Source: DASZHC01 sp035938215
GTDB lineage: Bacteria > Verrucomicrobiota > Verrucomicrobiia > Chthoniobacterales > JAFAMB01
Direction: 5' to 3'
Length of the DNA stretch: 20,217 bases
Assembly: GCA_035938215.1 (NCBI GenBank)
Contig: DASZHC010000155.1
Location: 1 to 20,217 of the forward strand
The translations under genes and the position numbers were made by a program. The notes beneath the pieces are model-generated. The model saw nothing but the letters and a program-made list of their open reading frames with translations. It was not told the DNA's origin and made no database searches. Each line of letters begins with the position of its first letter. Positions within the stretch are counted from its first letter, which is position 1. Shown here piece after piece: positions 16,530 through 20,217 of this stretch.

Positions 16530-16717
16530 CCTCTATTTGCTACGTAAAGGTCTTTTCATCATTGCTTCGTTCAGCTACAATGCAAAAACAGTCGGTCCTT
16601 GCTGCAGTCTACCGTTCTGTCTCACGGAAATTTGTTTATGTTTCACTGCAGCCAACTAATAACATTTCCCATCCAAAAAAAGCGGTTTTCTAATTCAACT
16701 CGAAAAGACACGGTCCC

Positions 16718-18412
16718 ATGCCTCAACGTCGAGTCAATCGTCCAGCGCCAAAGAGCAAGCAGCCTTTGAAAACCAATTTCGTGTCGCAAGAATCGCAAGC
16801 GCAGACTTCTGCAGAAGACCAGAAACCAGATCGTACGACCGCACTCCCCGCGGCCTCGCCGGTATTCGATCCCAACATAATGGACCGAAAGATCATCACG
16901 ATTCCATTGGCGAAGCGGATAGAGGAACAAGAAAAAAATGTGCCTGGGAGCCTCTATAAAGTCATTATCGATCTAAATCTTACCTATCAAGGAGGACGAG
17001 ACGGAGCACGAGCCAGAGTACTAAAACTGTTAGATGGCATTCTCGGCGAAACCGCTGCTCCTGGAAATGAGGCATCTCAGGAAGGCATTAATTCGGCAAA
17101 AAGTGAATTCAGTGATCAGTATCTCTTTGGCCAATTTACTGCAAAAACGCTTTTTGCGCTTGTCGCTCAGGACAAAAAATCGAATGGCGCCGCGCCGGAG
17201 GCAACCCCGCAAGCTTCTTCTCCTGAAAGGCGTGCCCAAACGGCAATCTATCTGATTTGGCCTGACTTTGCTATTGGCGCAAGGCTAACAAAGAGTGTCA
17301 GCACGGTCAAAGCCGATGCAGCTCGCCTCTCTTTTTCCGCAACTGGAGCTGGCATCCTCTGGGCCGTATTAGATTCTGGTATCCAAGGTGACCACGTGCA
17401 CTTTGCTATGCACAACAACTTGGTGCCGAAGGGGCCGGCCGCGCACAAGGATTTCACCACTATCGGAAAATCGGCTCAGGAAAAGCCGCTTGAGGACCCA
17501 TACGGCCACGGAACCCACGTCGCCGGCATTATTGCGGGCGAATCAAAAGCAACACCCGGCAAACCGATCCTCGCCATTTCGCGCCAGCAAGAACAGGGAG
17601 GAGATCCTCAGTACCAGAGGATTAATGATATAGAAGCAATTTCAGGAGTAGCACCACAATGCAAGCTCCTTAGCCTACGAATACTTGATGAACACGGTGA
17701 AGGAGACGCGAGCAGTTTGATCGCTGCGATTGGCTACATTCAACAACTTAATGGTGACGGCCGGCACATCTTAGTTCACGGAGTAAATATCAGCGCTGGT
17801 TACCCTTTTTATCCTGAATGGTTTGCTTGTGGTCAAAGTCCTGTTTGCGTAGAGGTTGATCGACTTGTGCAAAGCGGTGTTGTCGCGGTAGTTGCTGCTG
17901 GGAATACAGGCTATGCGTACGAACAGGTCTTCACTACGCAAGCCGCCGGCGCAGGATCAGCCATCGCGGGCCAACCTTTGTCTATAAATGATCCCGGAAA
18001 TGCCGAATTGGCCATCACCGTCGGTTCCACCCATCGCGAAATGCCTCATATCTATGGCGTTTCATATTTCTCCTCCAAGGGTCCTACCGGGGACGGCAGA
18101 TGCAAGCCCGACCTTGTTGCCCCGGGCGAAAAGATTCTTTCATGTGCCGCCGGCGAAACGCGCGCAGAACGTTTAAAGAACGTAGCAGATGCAGCAGCAG
18201 GATGTGATTATGCGGAAGACAGCGGAACTAGCATGGCCGCTCCGCACGTGTCCGGCGTCATCGCCGCTTTTTTGTCGATTCGCCGGGAATTCTGTGGTCG
18301 AGCTGAAGAAGTAAAACAGATCTTTCTGTCCACGGCGACAGATCTCGGTCGAGATCGCTACTTTCAAGGGAAAGGCCTGATCGATTTGATGCGTGCCATC
18401 CAATCCGTTTGA
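16718..18412 (+). CDS. Subtilisin-like serine protease (S8 family) with ~200-residue N-terminal domain
   Basis: 564 residues. The catalytic triad is complete: D219 in WAVLDSGIQGD, H264 in YGHGTHVAGIIAGE, S505 in GTSMAAPHVSG, with oxyanion N396 in VVAAGNTG. The first ~40 residues are polar and charged with no signal peptide, so the protein is probably cytoplasmic or exported by an unusual route. Residues about 55-205 (KVIIDLNLTYQGGRDGARAR, LIWPDFAIGARLTKSVSTVK) form a separate region that may act as a propeptide or sensor. The insert at about 280-305 and several cysteines (for example C371, C377) lie in the catalytic domain. The next gene follows after 44 bases in the same direction, so the two are likely co-transcribed. 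Substrate and trigger are unknown. Confidence 0.9.
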   Translation: MPQRRVNRPAPKSKQPLKTNFVSQESQAQTSAEDQKPDRTTALPAASPVFDPNIMDRKIITIPLAKRIEEQEKNVPGSLYKVIIDLNLTYQGGRDGARARVLKLLDGILGETAAPGNEASQEGINSAKSEFSDQYLFGQFTAKTLFALVAQDKKSNGAAPEATPQASSPERRAQTAIYLIWPDFAIGARLTKSVSTVKADAARLSFSATGAGILWAVLDSGIQGDHVHFAMHNNLVPKGPAAHKDFTTIGKSAQEKPLEDPYGHGTHVAGIIAGESKATPGKPILAISRQQEQGGDPQYQRINDIEAISGVAPQCKLLSLRILDEHGEGDASSLIAAIGYIQQLNGDGRHILVHGVNISAGYPFYPEWFACGQSPVCVEVDRLVQSGVVAVVAAGNTGYAYEQVFTTQAAGAGSAIAGQPLSINDPGNAELAITVGSTHREMPHIYGVSYFSSKGPTGDGRCKPDLVAPGEKILSCAAGETRAERLKNVADAAAGCDYAEDSGTSMAAPHVSGVIAAFLSIRREFCGRAEEVKQIFLSTATDLGRDRYFQGKGLIDLMRAIQSV

Positions 18413-18456
18413 TCTTCCCTGACGACTGCATCCCACGTCGATTTAGGTAACTTCAT

Positions 18457-19815
18457 ATGCCAAACAATCCGAATTTCCAGCATTTCGACTATTTCGAAAC
18501 GGAATTTACAAAGACGGGCGAAATTGCTAATCGCCAACAGGTCGACGACCTGATCCATTTCCTTCGCGCCTCCGGTAATACGACGGATCTTTTTACCATT
18601 TCACACGGCTGGAACAACGATCTAAACGATGCTCGACAACTTTACGTTAAATTCTTTGAAGTTTTCAAAAAGCAGCTCGATCGCAATCAGTCCGGTGATC
18701 TGAAGAACCGGAAGTTCACGGTCCTCGGATTTCTGTGGCCATCGAAGAAGTTTGCTGAAGCGGATCTGATCCCGGGAAAGGCAAGCGCCGGTTCAGGTCA
18801 AGCTGCAGCCGTTTCTTCAGGAACAGGGATAATCACCGATGATCTTCTGCAGAGGCTGGATGTCTTTGAAAGTGCACTCGACGATCCGTCCAAAGCACCG
18901 CAACTCGCCGTAGCTCGATCGCTTGTTCCTGAACTAGCAAATTTTCCCAGCAAACAACGGCGCTTTGTCGAACTAATTCGATCACTGTTACCTCAAAGCG
19001 GTGAATCGGTTACACCTGAGGATGCATCTTCGGGCTTTTTCAAATTGGACGCCCGAGAATTGATCAACCGGCTTTCCAGACCGATGCCAATCGCTGCGGC
19101 TCAAACCACTGGCACCGCCTCCGCTCTGCCCGCGGGGACCGGTGCTGCGGCAGGCATTGGAGATCTTCTTAGCGGAATTAAAGGCTCGTTCATCCATTTG
19201 ATGAATTACACGACATATTACGTGATGAAGGATCGTGCGGGCGTCGTGGGCCGAAACGGAGGGTACCAAGTCCTCAGAGAAATAAGGGACGACTTTCCCG
19301 CGTTGAAAGTCCATATTGCCGGCCATTCGTTTGGAGGTCGTCTCGTAACGGCGGCCGCCGACGGACCGACCGATAAACCTCCGATCCGGCCCGAAACACT
19401 TACCCTCCTTCAGGCTGCCTATTCACACAACGGCCTCGCTCACCTCTACGACGGCGTTCACGACGGATTCTTTCGCGCGGTCGTTTCCGGCAAGAAGGTG
19501 AAAGGACCCATCCTAATTACCTGCTCAAAACAGGACACAGCGGTAGGCATTGCTTATCCGATTGCCTCGCTGCTCTCTGGCGTGACGGCGGCGGCATTGG
19601 GCGACAAAAACGATCCGTTCGGTGGAATGGGGCGCAACGGAGCGCAAAAAACCCCGGAAGCGATCGATGACAAATTGTTGCCGGCCGGGACGAAATATAA
19701 TTTCAATCGGGACAATGTTTTTAATCTAAATGGCGACGATATCATTACCGGTCATGGAGACATTTGTCGCGACGAGATAGCCTCGGCCATACTACAGGCG
19801 ATCGCGCTCATGTGA
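18457..19815 (+). CDS. Alpha/beta-fold serine hydrolase, partner of the S8 protease
   Basis: 452 residues, no signal peptide. An alpha/beta-hydrolase core is visible: the oxyanion strand TISHGWNND (48-55), nucleophile elbow GHSFGG (S291), a candidate acid D360 in LITCSKQD, and H433 in TGHGDI. Between the second core strand (TVLGFLWPSKKF) and the nucleophile lies a large insert of about 150 residues, partly Ala/Gly/Ser-rich (for example GKASAGSGQAAAVSSG), perhaps a lid or interaction region. The family is not one I can name, and the substrate (lipid, ester, peptide) is unknown. Placed 44 bases behind the protease gene and intact in a region full of broken genes, it probably works with it. Confidence 0.8.
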   Translation: MPNNPNFQHFDYFETEFTKTGEIANRQQVDDLIHFLRASGNTTDLFTISHGWNNDLNDARQLYVKFFEVFKKQLDRNQSGDLKNRKFTVLGFLWPSKKFAEADLIPGKASAGSGQAAAVSSGTGIITDDLLQRLDVFESALDDPSKAPQLAVARSLVPELANFPSKQRRFVELIRSLLPQSGESVTPEDASSGFFKLDARELINRLSRPMPIAAAQTTGTASALPAGTGAAAGIGDLLSGIKGSFIHLMNYTTYYVMKDRAGVVGRNGGYQVLREIRDDFPALKVHIAGHSFGGRLVTAAADGPTDKPPIRPETLTLLQAAYSHNGLAHLYDGVHDGFFRAVVSGKKVKGPILITCSKQDTAVGIAYPIASLLSGVTAAALGDKNDPFGGMGRNGAQKTPEAIDDKLLPAGTKYNFNRDNVFNLNGDDIITGHGDICRDEIASAILQAIALM

Positions 19816-19957
19816 TGGAAAGACATTTCTCCCAATTTCGATCGACCCGATATCTGTTCTCGCTCTGTATGGCGTCCATTCCCGGTGGCGCCGATGGACC
19901 CTGGTGCCTGGATTTGAAGCCCATTTTCTGCCGAGCCACCTCCTGAGCGGCTCCAGG

Positions 19958-20217
19958 CTAGGCCTTTCTTTTTTGCAACACCGCCTTCTCAGCCTCCACC
20001 GCCAGGAAGATGACCAACCCAATGACGATCGGCAACAGCCAGCCGGCGACGGGGATCGGAGCTGAATGAAACCACAAGTTCAGGAAGGGGACATAAACGA
20101 ACATCAGCTGCAGTACTACGCGCAAGATTCGGCCGTTCGGGTCGTAGCCTATACCCTCCACATCGTATCGCCCGACTTTAGTGACAAGATGGCGGACGGT
20201 CATTTCATTGCGAGTGA
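19958..20217 (-). pseudogene. Cation-transporting P-type ATPase, middle deleted, 5' end beyond window
   Basis: From the right edge the minus strand reads TRNEMTVRHLVTKVGRYDV, then EGIGYDPNGRI. In P2-type ATPases this follows the phosphorylated Asp (DKTGTLT-NEMTVR) and begins the nucleotide-binding domain. At about 20122-20130 it passes in frame into LRVVLQLMFVYVPFL and WLLPIVIGLVIFLAVEAEK, the last two membrane helices of the C-terminal domain, ending in LQKRKA at TAG 19958. Roughly 400 residues (rest of the N and P domains and several helices) are absent. The full enzyme would pump Ca or another cation across the membrane. It converges with the hydrolase gene. The identification rests on motif order, not on a search. 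Confidence 0.7.

Larger units (their letters stand above)
16245..16717. other. Gene-free stretch before the protease gene
   Basis: No gene is seen. It holds a large inverted repeat just after pyk (16307-16392), a smaller inverted repeat (16481-16515) and a TATAAT box (16524-16529), described separately. Confidence 0.55.

Noticed and set aside
1..20217. CRISPR array, rRNA or tRNA genes, prophage structural genes
   Set aside because: No regularly spaced identical repeats, no RNA gene cores and no phage proteins were seen on reading both strands.

Overview
The window looks like a stretch of a free-living, probably soil, Verrucomicrobiota chromosome or MAG. This is inferred from gene families: an ECF sigma factor next to remains of the large zinc-ribbon/kinase/TPR protein family common in that phylum, a RAYT-type transposase, and REP-like palindromes. 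No rRNA or tRNA gene is present to confirm it. Base composition is mixed, from GC-rich redox genes to one conspicuously AT-richer oxidoreductase gene.

Layout. 1-165: start of a Y1/IS200-type (RAYT) transposase running off the left edge. 424-1491: EamA/DMT permease with a His-rich tail. 1492-2608: no gene; contains REP-like repeats. 2609-4577 (-): a truncated SAM methyltransferase overlapping a glutamine-synthetase-like ligase. 4642-6237 (-): an ECF sigma factor with a C-terminal frameshift, followed by a shredded kinase/TPR gene. 6315-7697: C-terminal part of a penicillin acylase-family enzyme. 7953-8921 (-): aldo/keto reductase. 9259-9390: degenerate tandem repeats, then a histidine kinase fragment lacking its phosphoacceptor histidine. 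10014-12793: a repeat-bounded segment with an intact class II Fic protein whose promoter carries a perfect 10-bp inverted repeat. 12837-13501: a transhydrogenase (sthA) gene with its middle deleted. 13679-14869: intact low-GC GlpA/GlpO-like oxidase. 15069-16244: pyruvate kinase with its middle deleted and two frameshifts. 16307-16392: large inverted repeat. 16718-19815: an intact pair encoding a subtilisin-like protease and an alpha/beta hydrolase. 19958-20217 (-): a P-type ATPase with its middle deleted, running off the right edge.

The strongest overall pattern is decay by internal deletion. Four genes (kinase/TPR, sthA, pyk, P-type ATPase) keep recognisable N- and C-terminal parts but have lost the middle, and three more (methyltransferase, penicillin acylase, histidine kinase) have lost one end. 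Beside them sit intact genes: the DMT permease, GS-like ligase, aldo/keto reductase, Fic, GlpO-like oxidase, and the protease/hydrolase pair. The protease/hydrolase pair is the best candidate for a little-described functional module. The Fic gene, with its own DNA-binding domain and promoter palindrome, is a candidate self-regulated AMPylation module.
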